This document shows, piece after piece, positions 18,361 to 26,969 of a stretch of DNA of 64,000 nucleotides (positions within the stretch are counted from its first letter, which is position 1; each line of letters begins with the position of its first letter). Both the position numbers and the translations under genes were made by a program. The stretch comes from Paenibacillus silagei (GTDB lineage: Bacteria > Bacillota > Bacilli > Paenibacillales > Paenibacillaceae). The stretch covers positions 62,001 through 126,000 of the forward strand of contig NZ_JAGGLV010000020.1 of the NCBI RefSeq assembly GCF_017874735.1, written 5' to 3'. The notes under the pieces are model-generated. The model was not told the origin of the DNA, searched no databases, and worked only from the letters and a program-made list of their open reading frames with translations.

Positions 18361-18600
18361 ACGTAGCATTACGGTAGCACTTGGGTGGACGCTCCGCGAA
18401 CGGACCGTTGTTACAATCGCTGTGATCTCCAGATTTTATTTATTTCCCTTAGCGGTGAAAATCCGGAGACCAAGGCGACCGCTGCCGCTTTTCCACAATC
18501 GTTCCGTCCTCTCCGCTGTTTAAGCGGGGGCAAGGTTACTACAAAAGGACAATCCGTTACGGACATGACATCGTGGATTGTAGCTTAGAATAGGTTCAAA
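18361..18600. other. structured non-coding stretch with inverted repeats
   Basis: No gene is evident. CTCCAGATTTT (18427-18437) can pair with AAAATCCGGAG (18458-18468). Versions of ACAATC-N-TTCCG-T occur at 18495-18507 and 18549-18563, with inverted partners such as ACGGACCGTTGT at 18400-18411. The stretch looks like a decayed palindromic repeat or a structured RNA; nothing further can be assigned. Confidence 0.4.
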
Positions 18601-18711
18601 CAACTTCAAACAGCAATGAGAAACTTCGGCAACTCTGAGGTACCCCGGCAACATCGAGTACCTTCCAGTTGTGCCGCCGTCCAAACGATGGTTGCACAGC
18701 CTACTACAGAA

Positions 18712-18898
18712 TTAGTTGGACAAATGTATCTTAATTTAGCCGGTTTGGAGCTTTTGAGGAAATTAGGTGGATTTATGCTATATATTTTTGTGAATTTCTT
18801 CTTTTTGCTCCGACCCCGGCGTAACAAGTGCCTTTTTTCCACCTATTGTCTGGCCGGGTCTCTTCCGCGCGCGAACAAGTGCCCAAAATCCAACTATT
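18712..18898. repeat. four-module palindromic intergenic element, second sequence type
   Basis: Modules of 25 nt start at 18712, 18763, 18823 and 18874 (offsets 0, 51, 111, 162). The first two begin TTAGTTGGA or TTAGGTGGA. The last two are reverse complements ending in CCACCTATT or CCAACTATT. The geometry matches the elements at 1962-2147 and 39894-40080, although the module sequence differs. The open frame on the plus strand across it (18616-18951) is not supported by a ribosome site or a recognisable product. Confidence 0.62.
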
Positions 18899-19130
18899 TC
18901 CTCATACAGTACTGGGGCAACGCGGACAATGCAGACATAACAGTCCCCTAAAGCAGACACCGCAGCCATATTACTCCCATCACAAACATCCACCCGTTCC
19001 AGGCACTACTCTCCACTCATCAATGTCCAAACGCTCCAAGCGGCTCACTCTCCCTGTTGACATCCACTCGCTCCTAGCGACACCTCTATCCATCGATTGT
19101 CCTCCCACATGGTACGCTCCCTCCCATCGC

Positions 19131-19168
19131 AAAAAGCAGCGGCCCCTTACCTGGGAGAACCGCTGCTT
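19131..19168 (-). terminator. rho-independent terminator of the xylanase gene
   Basis: On the minus strand AAGCAGCGG pairs with CCGCTGCTT across a 17-nt loop and is followed by further T residues. It begins about 30 bp after the xylanase stop codon. Confidence 0.8.
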
Positions 19169-19199
19169 GGATCAGTGCTATAGACTCGCGGATACTACT

Positions 19200-22100
19200 C
19201 TACTGATTGAGGCTGATTATCCGGTATACTACCACGGCAGCCTGCTCCTTGGTCATCTGGGCCTTCGGCAGGAAGTTGCCGTTCTGTGCGCCTTGGATGA
19301 CTCCGGCAGCCCGCAGCTTCTCAATAGCGCCCGAAGCTTCCCCGCTCAGCTGGTTCAGATCCTTGAAGCTGTGCACAGCAGGGGAATCGCCCTTCAGCAC
19401 GATCTGCTCCAGCTGGACGAGCCGGTTCAGCATGACCGCCATTTCCTGACGGCTGAGTGTAGCGTTGGGACTGTAGAGCCCGTCTGCTCTACCTTTTACA
19501 ATGCCTAAGGCTCCAGCAATGTGGATAGCCTCGGCATATGGGGAATCCATGCTGACATCCTTGAAGCCTGGAGCGGCTGCGTCAGCGTGAAGGTCAAAAG
19601 CATCGACCAGAAGCTGGGCAAATTCCGCACGGTTCATCAATACCCCGGTCTCATAGGAAGCCTCTGCTCCCAGAGGAAGTATTCCTTTTGCAGTCAGAGC
19701 TTCAACACTCTCGGCTGCCCATTTGCTGCCCTTGTGATCGGTTAGCTTCACCGTGGCAACCGCATATTGTCCAAGCTCCTTGGTCTTGAAGGAGACATAG
19801 CCTGTAGCCGGATCATACTGACGATCCTTCACAACTACAAGCCGCCCATTCTCCAGCACCTGATATACCACAAGCTGGTGCGCCCGCTCGCCTGACTTAA
19901 GTTCATAAGGCAGCAGCAAGGTAAGCGCCGTTGCGTCAACTGCTGTAATCTTGGCTCCATGGATAGTGAGCGAGAAGTCCAGTACAGCCGCTCCATTCAA
20001 GCGGGCCTTCACATCTGCCGGCCATCCGTCCTGGGCCACACGCTTCACTTGAAGCTGTAGAACATCTCCTGCCTGTGTATCCTGCAATTTCAGCAGCTCT
20101 GTATTCAGGCTCAGAACCGCCCCGAAGCCGCTCTCAATCTGAATCTCCTTAATCTTCGGCTGTGCGGCCAGACTCTGAAGCGGAAGCCCGAGCTGTAGCA
20201 TTTCGGCTCCTGCCGCAGGTTTAACGGCGATCTTCAGAATGCCGCTGTCCAGCGACTGAAGCACCGCCTGGCGGACGGCCTCAGGCATGAGATTCACATG
20301 CAGGATTCCTGCCTTATCCGGGGAAGCCTGAACGGAAAGCTTGCCGTCCGTGAAGTTCACTGCCGCCGGAGCAGGTGCCTTCACGGATGGTGTCGAGCTT
20401 GACGATGGATACGTAGAAGTCCCGTCTGTAGGGGTTTGCGGTGCCGCCTCAGACGCCACAAAGGTCAAAATCCCGAAATTGGAGGTGTCCCGCCAGGTAT
20501 CCTCTCCCCTGTCATTCCACTTAATCGTACTGCGGGTGCCGTCGCCCCGATCATCATTGATCTGCAGATCAAGCCCGATGGAGCTTCCCGCCTTTGCCTT
20601 AATCGTGCCGAAGTCGATCTGCGCTTCCACGCGGTACCCGGTGTCCGTATGGACTACCGCGCTGGTCAATCTGCTATCCGAGGCGCCTCCGCCGAAGGAA
20701 GCCACATTATTAATATTAATCCGGTATTGGCCATCATCCCCCTCGTAATAAGGGGTTCTGTTGAAATTCTCATCGATGAAGATTTCCACGGAGTCCTGAT
20801 CCCATGGATTTACAGCATCTGCCTTCAGAACGGCATCCTTCACGTCTACGATCAGGTAGAGGCTGTCCTCCGACCACATTGATCTGGCTTCTGCGGTGGT
20901 GCTGTAAGGCGAGGAAGCCAATTTAACTTCAAAAGGCTTCGCCAGCTCCCATACCGCATCCATCTGCCCGTCAATCTGCACCTGACCCTTCACTGACTCC
21001 GCTGAATTAGGCATTGCAGAGAGCTGGAGGACTCCGTAACGGCTGGTATCCGTATCCTGGGATTGGCTTCTATCATTCCAGTAGGCAGGAACAGAACCCG
21101 GAACACTGGCGTCACTGACACGGATATCAAGACCCAACTCCGCGCCTGCGGAACCTTTGACGGTTATAAGCGGAATTTTCGCTTCAATGATATAACCGCC
21201 CTCACGTTCTGTGCTGGTGAAGCTGACTCCTTCGGTCCCGGAGCCCGAACGCAGTAAGCTGATCTTGCGGTCATCCGGCTGATAAGCCGTAGTCTTCCCA
21301 TTGTTCTCATCCAGGAAAAGCTCAACCTTGTCTTCCGCGTTCCGACTAGCATCGGTAACGTCTGCCTTCACATACAGATTGTTCGTATCCCACAGCGTAT
21401 GAACCTTGGCAGTTACTGTACTGCCCTGTTCCAGCGGAATCCCTGCTGTTTTGCTCCACAGGGCTTGCCCGGCTTCGCCTGTCTGAGGCGTACCCTCCAG
21501 AGCCACAGCTACATTATGGATGTCCGGCAGCTTGGAGGGATCAGCCGCTCCCCAGAAAGCAGGCTTCGCCTTCAGCTGCTCATCGAATAACATGGCATGG
21601 TTATTGTAGCTTTTCTCATCCTGCACGCCCCAGATAGAGACCGAGGAGATTGTGTCCTTGTACTTCTTGTATAACTCGAACAGATCATTATAGCGCTTGC
21701 CCTGCCGTGCAGCGATATCCGCCGGCAGCGGGGAGGACGGGCTAATGCCCGAATCGACATCCAGCTCGGTGATCTGAATATCCAGCCCCAGCTGGGAGAA
21801 CTGCTGAATCGTCTTCTCGATCTCCGGAATGGACGGTGAATACAGGCCATGGTGAGACTGGAGGCCCACGCCGTCAATCAGATTCTTCGCCTTGAGCGTC
21901 TTCAGCAGCTTGTAGATATGCTCACGCTTTTCGGGAACCTCGGTGTAATAGTCATTGTAATAGAGCTTCGCTTCCGGGTCGGCCGCACGTGCGAATTCGA
22001 ACGCCTTCTCGATATAATCCGGGCCTATCAGGGTATACCAAGGCGTGATTCTCATGCCGTCCGGACCGCCGCCATTGTCGGCAATCGCTTCGTTCACTAC

Positions 22101-23534
22101 ATCCCAGGCGTAGATTTTGCCCTTATAGCGGTGCATAACCGTCTCGATATAACTCTGTAGGCGCGTAAGCAGCAGTTCTCTGCTGGCCGGCTGGCCGTCA
22201 GGACCCGTGAACATCCACTCCGCAGCATCGATGTGCCAGAGCAGTGCGTGTCCGCGAAGTCCCATCCCGTTTGCCTGGGCAAACTCCACATATTTATCCG
22301 CACCGTCGAAGACATAGGTGCCTTCGGAAGGCGCAAGGAACTTGGGCTTCATTTCATAGGTGGCTGTGATGCTGTTGAAATGCTTTTTCAGCAGCTCTCC
22401 GTAGACCCCTTCCATTTGCCAGGAATACGCTGCGGCTCCGATGGCGAAGTCACCAGCGTAGATGTCTTTTAACGACGGAATATCCTGTTCAATGCTCAGC
22501 TCTGTAGCAGGCTGGGCGGTTACATCATCCACATAGAAGGATAAGGTATCGACGGTATCCTCTGTAATATAAGGCGTCTCCACGAACAGGTTCAGCTCGG
22601 ACGGCTGGTCGCTGTACTGGAAATTCCCCTTCAGCAGATGCCATTGATCCCACTCATCAGCCTTAATGCTAACCTTATCAATCGCATTCCAGCTCTCGGA
22701 GCCAGCCTTCTTATACACGGTCATTTGCAGGCTTTTGTCTGCCTCCGGCTTCTCCTTCAGGCGGACATACAGCGAGAACTGGTAGCTCTTGCCCGGCCGC
22801 AGATGCTCCTTCACACTCAGGCTTGGCCCGTAGAAGCTGCGCTCCCTTCCCTCTACCAGCATACTGTGAGTTCCGGTATTGGCCGTATCCTGACTCACCG
22901 ACAACGATTCCGGGCCAATCCGGTGCTTCCAGCCCTGAAGCGTTCCGTCTTCAAAATCCGTACGCAGCCCTTCCTCCCCCTCCGGGACGTCAACCGCAGC
23001 GGCGGTAATCTTGATATCATCCAAGTAGAATGCAGTTCCTGCTGCGGCTTCCGCATAGATCTCCGTGAAGCCTACCTTATCGCCTGTAATATAAGTACCT
23101 TCCAGATAAGTCCATTCCTCAGACCATTGCCCGCCGTTCAATTCCGCTACAGCCTTCCAATCCTCGGCTTCGCCGATTTTGGTATGTACCGTGAATTTGA
23201 CCGGCGCCGGAGATTTCACCCATGCTCCCACGGTGTAGGCTGTATTCGGAGTCATCTGGTCCGTTAGCAACTGATTGGGCCCTTCCCAATCCTTGGTCCG
23301 TCCATCCACATACAGACTGTAGGAGCCTCCATGATAGACTTCCTTCGTTACCGTTAGCTGTTCGTCGCCTTTCTTGGTCCAGCCCTGCGCGGTGCCATCC
23401 TCATAGTCCGAAGCGAGAACAACGGCCGGGCCTCCCTCGGCCGCCGCATAGAGCGGTGTCCGCATGGGCAGCACCGAGGCTGCGAGGACGACCAGCGCCA
23501 GCGTGAGGCTCATTATTCGTTTAGGCTTGAGCAT
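19200..23534 (-). CDS. cell-surface GH10 endo-1,4-beta-xylanase with CBM22, CBM9 and SLH domains
   Basis: A 1444-residue modular enzyme that cuts the xylan backbone outside the cell. In order: signal peptide (1 to about 32, ending LYAAA), two CBM22-like domains (about 42-185 and 190-345), a GH10 barrel (about 355-665) with acid/base Glu482 in WDVVNEAI and nucleophile Glu590 in ITELDVD, two CBM9-like domains (about 665-855 and 860-1045), a Ser/Thr/Pro linker, a Fibronectin-like or spacer region, and three SLH repeats (about 1250-1444) for cell-wall attachment. The start at 23534 follows AAGGAGGGTACAG. Two cre-like sites and a TGATAA element precede it, suggesting catabolite control and control by the YesN-like regulator. 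It stands alone with its own terminator. Confidence 0.95.
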   Translation of the reverse strand: MLKPKRIMSLTLALVVLAASVLPMRTPLYAAAEGGPAVVLASDYEDGTAQGWTKKGDEQLTVTKEVYHGGSYSLYVDGRTKDWEGPNQLLTDQMTPNTAYTVGAWVKSPAPVKFTVHTKIGEAEDWKAVAELNGGQWSEEWTYLEGTYITGDKVGFTEIYAEAAAGTAFYLDDIKITAAAVDVPEGEEGLRTDFEDGTLQGWKHRIGPESLSVSQDTANTGTHSMLVEGRERSFYGPSLSVKEHLRPGKSYQFSLYVRLKEKPEADKSLQMTVYKKAGSESWNAIDKVSIKADEWDQWHLLKGNFQYSDQPSELNLFVETPYITEDTVDTLSFYVDDVTAQPATELSIEQDIPSLKDIYAGDFAIGAAAYSWQMEGVYGELLKKHFNSITATYEMKPKFLAPSEGTYVFDGADKYVEFAQANGMGLRGHALLWHIDAAEWMFTGPDGQPASRELLLTRLQSYIETVMHRYKGKIYAWDVVNEAIADNGGGPDGMRITPWYTLIGPDYIEKAFEFARAADPEAKLYYNDYYTEVPEKREHIYKLLKTLKAKNLIDGVGLQSHHGLYSPSIPEIEKTIQQFSQLGLDIQITELDVDSGISPSSPLPADIAARQGKRYNDLFELYKKYKDTISSVSIWGVQDEKSYNNHAMLFDEQLKAKPAFWGAADPSKLPDIHNVAVALEGTPQTGEAGQALWSKTAGIPLEQGSTVTAKVHTLWDTNNLYVKADVTDASRNAEDKVELFLDENNGKTTAYQPDDRKISLLRSGSGTEGVSFTSTEREGGYIIEAKIPLITVKGSAGAELGLDIRVSDASVPGSVPAYWNDRSQSQDTDTSRYGVLQLSAMPNSAESVKGQVQIDGQMDAVWELAKPFEVKLASSPYSTTAEARSMWSEDSLYLIVDVKDAVLKADAVNPWDQDSVEIFIDENFNRTPYYEGDDGQYRININNVASFGGGASDSRLTSAVVHTDTGYRVEAQIDFGTIKAKAGSSIGLDLQINDDRGDGTRSTIKWNDRGEDTWRDTSNFGILTFVASEAAPQTPTDGTSTYPSSSSTPSVKAPAPAAVNFTDGKLSVQASPDKAGILHVNLMPEAVRQAVLQSLDSGILKIAVKPAAGAEMLQLGLPLQSLAAQPKIKEIQIESGFGAVLSLNTELLKLQDTQAGDVLQLQVKRVAQDGWPADVKARLNGAAVLDFSLTIHGAKITAVDATALTLLLPYELKSGERAHQLVVYQVLENGRLVVVKDRQYDPATGYVSFKTKELGQYAVATVKLTDHKGSKWAAESVEALTAKGILPLGAEASYETGVLMNRAEFAQLLVDAFDLHADAAAPGFKDVSMDSPYAEAIHIAGALGIVKGRADGLYSPNATLSRQEMAVMLNRLVQLEQIVLKGDSPAVHSFKDLNQLSGEASGAIEKLRAAGVIQGAQNGNFLPKAQMTKEQAAVVVYRIISLNQ

Positions 23535-23560
23535 CTGTACCCTCCTTAGATTCATCATAA

Positions 23561-23606
23561 TAAAGCGTTTACATAATGGATTATAGCCGATTGGAAATCG
23601 TTTACA
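23561..23606 (-). promoter_or_regulatory. two cre-like sites before the xylanase gene
   Basis: GGAAATCGTTTACA (23593-23606) differs from the CcpA consensus TGNAANCGNTNNCA only at the first base. TAAAGCGTTTACA (23561-23573) keeps the AAAGCG and TTTACA parts. CcpA control of a xylanase is expected in this group, but binding is inferred. Confidence 0.45.
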
Positions 23607-23623
23607 AATAACAATTTGATAGG

Positions 23624-23642
23624 ATTGATAACAAAATGATAA
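23624..23642 (-). promoter_or_regulatory. 19-bp TGATAA element before the xylanase
   Basis: ATTGATAACAAAATGATAA is identical to 18327-18345 before the importer operon and lies 90 bp upstream of the xylanase start. A further TGATAG sits nine bases away. Proposed common binding site for the YesN-like regulator. Confidence 0.6.
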
Positions 23643-23721
23643 GCGGGGCTGGGGAAATTAGCGGTTTTCCGCATACACCCGGCTCCCCCTCGCGCCAGCA
23701 CAATGTAATCGGTTTAATACG

Positions 23722-23763
23722 AAAATAAAAGTCGGGATGCGACTGATGCACCCGACTTATTTT
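23722..23763. terminator. AT-flanked hairpin, possible bidirectional terminator
   Basis: AAGTCGGG (23729-23736) pairs with CCCGACTT (23751-23758), with an inner TGC/GCA extension. The stem is flanked by AAAATAA on one side and TTATTTT on the other, so it could stop transcription in both directions. It separates the 51-bp repeat array from the xylanase promoter. Confidence 0.65.
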
Positions 23764-23792
23764 CATTCCTGGGGGTGACAAGGCCTCTGTCT

Positions 23793-24392
23793 TGTCATGC
23801 CTGTTTTTCGATTACATTTGGCCCGCACACTACCACCCAGCGCAATGTGGTCGGTTTTCCGATTACATTCGGTCCGCACATCACCATCCAGCGCAATGTA
23901 ATCGGTTTTTTTGATTACATTTGGCCTGCACACTACCACCCAGCGCAATGTGGTCAGTTTTTCGATTACATTTGGCCCGCACACTACCACCCAGCGCAAT
24001 GTGGTCGGTTTTTCGATTACATTTGGTCCGCACATCCCATCCGGCGCAATGTAATCGGTTTTTCGATTACATTTAGTCCGTATGGCACCGTCCGGCGCAA
24101 TATAATCGGTTTTTCGATTACACTTAGTCCGTATGGCACCGTCCGGCGCAATGTAATCGGTTTTTCGATTACACTTAGTCCGTATGGCACCGTCCGGCGC
24201 AATGTAATCGGTTTTTCGATTACATTTAGTCCGTATGGCACCGTCCGGCGCAATGTAATCGGTTTTTTGATTACATTTAGTCCGTATGGCACCGTCCGGC
24301 GCAATGTGGTCGGTTTTTCGATTACATTTGGTCCGCACATCACCATCCGGCGCAATGTGGTCAGTTTTTCGCATACATTTGGCCCACGCGCC
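23793..24392. repeat. tandem array of 51-bp hairpin repeats
   Basis: Ten units fill 23844-24353 exactly (one of 52 bp and one of 50 bp cancel), with degenerate partial units at both ends. Each unit has a 26-nt palindrome, AATGTAATCG with loop GTTTTT and CGATTACATT, plus a 25-nt spacer such as TAGTCCGTATGGCACCGTCC. The spacers are conserved too, so it is not CRISPR. Because 51 is a multiple of three, both strands stay open for more than 200 codons. No ribosome site is present and the repetitive translations (such as NRKTDYIAPDGAIRTKC) look meaningless, so I treat the array as non-coding. It lies between two terminators. Confidence 0.9.
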
Positions 24393-24406
24393 TACCCGAA
24401 CAACGC

Positions 24407-24441
24407 AAAAACAGCACACTCCATCCATCTGAAGTGTGCTG
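24407..24441 (-). terminator. rho-independent terminator of the GH95 operon
   Basis: On the minus strand CAGCACACT pairs perfectly with AGTGTGCTG across a 12-nt loop and is followed by TTTTT. It lies 59 bp after the stop of the GH95 gene and immediately before the 51-bp array. Confidence 0.85.
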
Positions 24442-24499
24442 CAAACTGTACAGACTATATTTACTCGGTCTGATTTACTCTGCTTTATTTACCATACTA

Positions 24500-26875
24500 C
24501 TATACTGCTGCATACCGGATAACGACACGTTCCCCAGCCTGCATCTGAACACGCACCAATCCATCTGATCCAGGCTCCATCTGCTGCCGGAGCTCTCCGC
24601 GCTCCACAGTTACCGGACGTTCTGCCATAATGGAGCACTCTCCACCAAGATGAGCGGTAACCTCCGCTTGTCCGAGAACGCCAGCACTCCAGGTCAGGTT
24701 CACCTCATAGCCGCCGCGCGCCCGCAGCCCCTTCACTCTACCTTCGCTCCAGCTTGAAGGCAAGGCGGGCAGAAGCTCCAGATAACCCTGGTGGGATTGC
24801 AGCAGCATCTCGGCAATTCCGGCTGTAGCCGCGAAGTTCCCGTCAATCTGGAACGGCGGATGAGCGTCGAACAGGTTCGGATAGACACCGCCGCGTTCAT
24901 TGTTAACGGCCTCCGGCTGAACCAGCGTCAGCAGGTTCGTGATCAGTTGCTTGGCGCGGTCACCCTGTCTGAATCTGGCCCATAGTCCGATTTTCCAGCC
25001 CAGGCTCCAGCCGGTTCCGCCGTCTCCGCGAATCTCAAGCGAGGTTCTGGCTGCTTCATACAGCTCGGGAACTAACTTCTCCGTGATCAATCTGCCCGGG
25101 TAGACCCCGACCAGATGGGAGACATGGCGGTGATGCACATCCTCATCCTCCATATCCGCTGACCACTCCTGAAGCCGGCCGCCTGCACCTACCTGCAACG
25201 GCAGCAGCCGCGCGCGAGCAGTCTCCAGCTCAGCTGCAAATTCGCCGTCCAGCCCAAGCAATCCGGCAGCAAAGCTGCAGTTCGTGAACAGCTCCGCGAT
25301 CAGCGACAGATCCATGGTTGCCGCTTCGCTGACGGCATACTTCTTGCCGCCGTCTACGATTTTGTGCTCAGGAGAAGTGGATGGTGAGGTAATCAGGTAC
25401 CCGTCCGGGTTCTCGATCAGCCAATCCAGGCAGAACAAGGCCGCTTCCTTCATCACAGGATACGCGGTCTCCCGCAGATAGGACAGATCGCCGCTGAAGG
25501 CATAATGCTCCCACAGATGCTGGGTAAGCCATACCCCGCCCATCGCCCAGGATGCCCAGACCGGATCTCCGTCGCCGTAGCCGCCAACGGGAGCCGACTG
25601 CGCCCAGAGATCGGCGTTATGATGGGCTACCCAGCCGCGTGCGCCATAGTTAATCCGGGCCGTCTCGCTGCCGTTGACCGCCAGCCTCCGGGTATAGTCA
25701 ATCAGCGGCTGATGCAGCTCGGACAGATTGCAGATCTCTGCCGGCCAATAATTCATCTCCGCATTGATATTCAGCGTGTAATTGCTGCTCCACGGCGCCC
25801 GGGTATCCTGATTCCAGATGCCCTGGAGGTTCGCCGGCTGTGTGCCGGGGCGGGAGCTGGCAATCAGCAGATAACGGCCATAATGGAACAGAAGCTCTAC
25901 CAGCCCCGGATCATTGCTGCCGTAGGCGGCAATTCTCTGATCTGTCGGCATGCCCTCCGGAGCCAGGCTCTCTCCCAGATGCAGCTCTACCCGGTCAAAC
26001 AGCTCCCGGTGGTCGTCAACATGACGGCCCAGCAGCCCGGCATAAGGCTCATTAGTGATACGCTGTACCGTTTGCGCAGTCTGCTGCCGCACATCGTAAT
26101 CCGCCTTCACTGTGCCCGATTCCGCATCGAACGAGGTCGCCGCACTGAAGTATAGAACCGCTTCCGTTGCGCCGGTAACTTGGATACCGTCAGCAGTAGC
26201 TTCCAGGCGGCCTCCAGTCTGGACCGCAGCCAGACGGCCGTGGAACTCCAGACTCCGGGGGGACTCTCCACCGTAACGGACCGGCTGATCGACTTCGTAA
26301 TAATTCGGTGCTACATATTCAGGAGCATGTCCGGTAATCGTGTAGTGCTCCCCTTCTGCTTCCGAACGGTGGCGGAGCGGACTGTCCAGCTTCGCCCGGA
26401 AGCTGAGCCGGTTCTCCTCGCTGGCCGTTAAGCGGACAATGATCGCCTGGTCCGGGTGAGAGGCGAAGACCTCCCGGGTATAGCGGACACCGCCGATTAC
26501 ATAGGAGACGGTACCAACACCTGTGGACAAGTCCAGCTTCCGGCTATATTCCCCGTCTATGGTCTGCCCGTGCTCCATCGTAAGCAGCAGATCCCCGAAC
26601 GGCAGGTAGGACTGGGCGTAGGGGCCCATCATTTTTTTGCATAGCTGATCCGCTTCTTCATTCCTGCCTTCTGCAATCAGCGCCCTGACCTCAGGGAGAA
26701 CCTCGCGGGCCTCCGGATTATTCCAGTCTGTCTTGTACCCGGACCACAGTGTGTCCTCATTCAGCGCCAGACGTTCCTTCTCGATGCCGCCAAAAATCAT
26801 AGCCCCCAGCCGTCCGTTCCCGACTGGAAGCGCCTCCACCCAATAAGTGGCGGGGGTATTAAATGAAATATTCAT
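24500..26875 (-). CDS. GH95-family alpha-L-fucosidase or alpha-L-galactosidase
   Basis: A 791-residue protein of glycoside hydrolase family 95, which removes terminal alpha-L-fucose or L-galactose by an inverting mechanism. The N-terminal beta-domain opens with the family signature WVEALPVGNGRLGAMIFGG. The (alpha/alpha)6 barrel holds NLQGIWNQD, NINAEMNYWPAE, a SPSTSPEH segment and FDAHPPFQIDGNF, where the family's catalytic Asn, Glu and Asp residues lie. No signal peptide, so it acts in the cytoplasm on imported oligosaccharides, such as xyloglucan or arabinoxylan fragments. The start at 26875 has GGAGGT at a slightly long 12-base distance; the ATG at 26893 overlaps that GGAGGT. Last gene of the operon that includes the importer at 28.8-32.3 kb. 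Confidence 0.9.
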   Translation of the reverse strand: MNISFNTPATYWVEALPVGNGRLGAMIFGGIEKERLALNEDTLWSGYKTDWNNPEAREVLPEVRALIAEGRNEEADQLCKKMMGPYAQSYLPFGDLLLTMEHGQTIDGEYSRKLDLSTGVGTVSYVIGGVRYTREVFASHPDQAIIVRLTASEENRLSFRAKLDSPLRHRSEAEGEHYTITGHAPEYVAPNYYEVDQPVRYGGESPRSLEFHGRLAAVQTGGRLEATADGIQVTGATEAVLYFSAATSFDAESGTVKADYDVRQQTAQTVQRITNEPYAGLLGRHVDDHRELFDRVELHLGESLAPEGMPTDQRIAAYGSNDPGLVELLFHYGRYLLIASSRPGTQPANLQGIWNQDTRAPWSSNYTLNINAEMNYWPAEICNLSELHQPLIDYTRRLAVNGSETARINYGARGWVAHHNADLWAQSAPVGGYGDGDPVWASWAMGGVWLTQHLWEHYAFSGDLSYLRETAYPVMKEAALFCLDWLIENPDGYLITSPSTSPEHKIVDGGKKYAVSEAATMDLSLIAELFTNCSFAAGLLGLDGEFAAELETARARLLPLQVGAGGRLQEWSADMEDEDVHHRHVSHLVGVYPGRLITEKLVPELYEAARTSLEIRGDGGTGWSLGWKIGLWARFRQGDRAKQLITNLLTLVQPEAVNNERGGVYPNLFDAHPPFQIDGNFAATAGIAEMLLQSHQGYLELLPALPSSWSEGRVKGLRARGGYEVNLTWSAGVLGQAEVTAHLGGECSIMAERPVTVERGELRQQMEPGSDGLVRVQMQAGERVVIRYAAV

Positions 26876-26969
26876 TGCGCAGCTTACCTCCATACACCGT
26901 AATTTCTAATCTGGCTGAACCCTTAAGTCCTGATAAATCCTGATAACCCTTTCATTATATAGGCATCTG

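Noticed and set aside
18616..18951. Plus-strand open frame of 111 codons
   Set aside because: It runs through the palindromic four-module element, has no ribosome site and no plausible protein features.
23793..24392. CRISPR array
   Set aside because: Both the palindromic part and the part between palindromes are conserved from unit to unit, so there are no unique spacers, and no cas genes are present.
23763..24473. Open frames of 221 and 232 codons on opposite strands across the repeat array
   Set aside because: They stay open because the repeat unit is a multiple of three. There is no ribosome site, the translations are pure repeats, and each strand gives an equally good frame.
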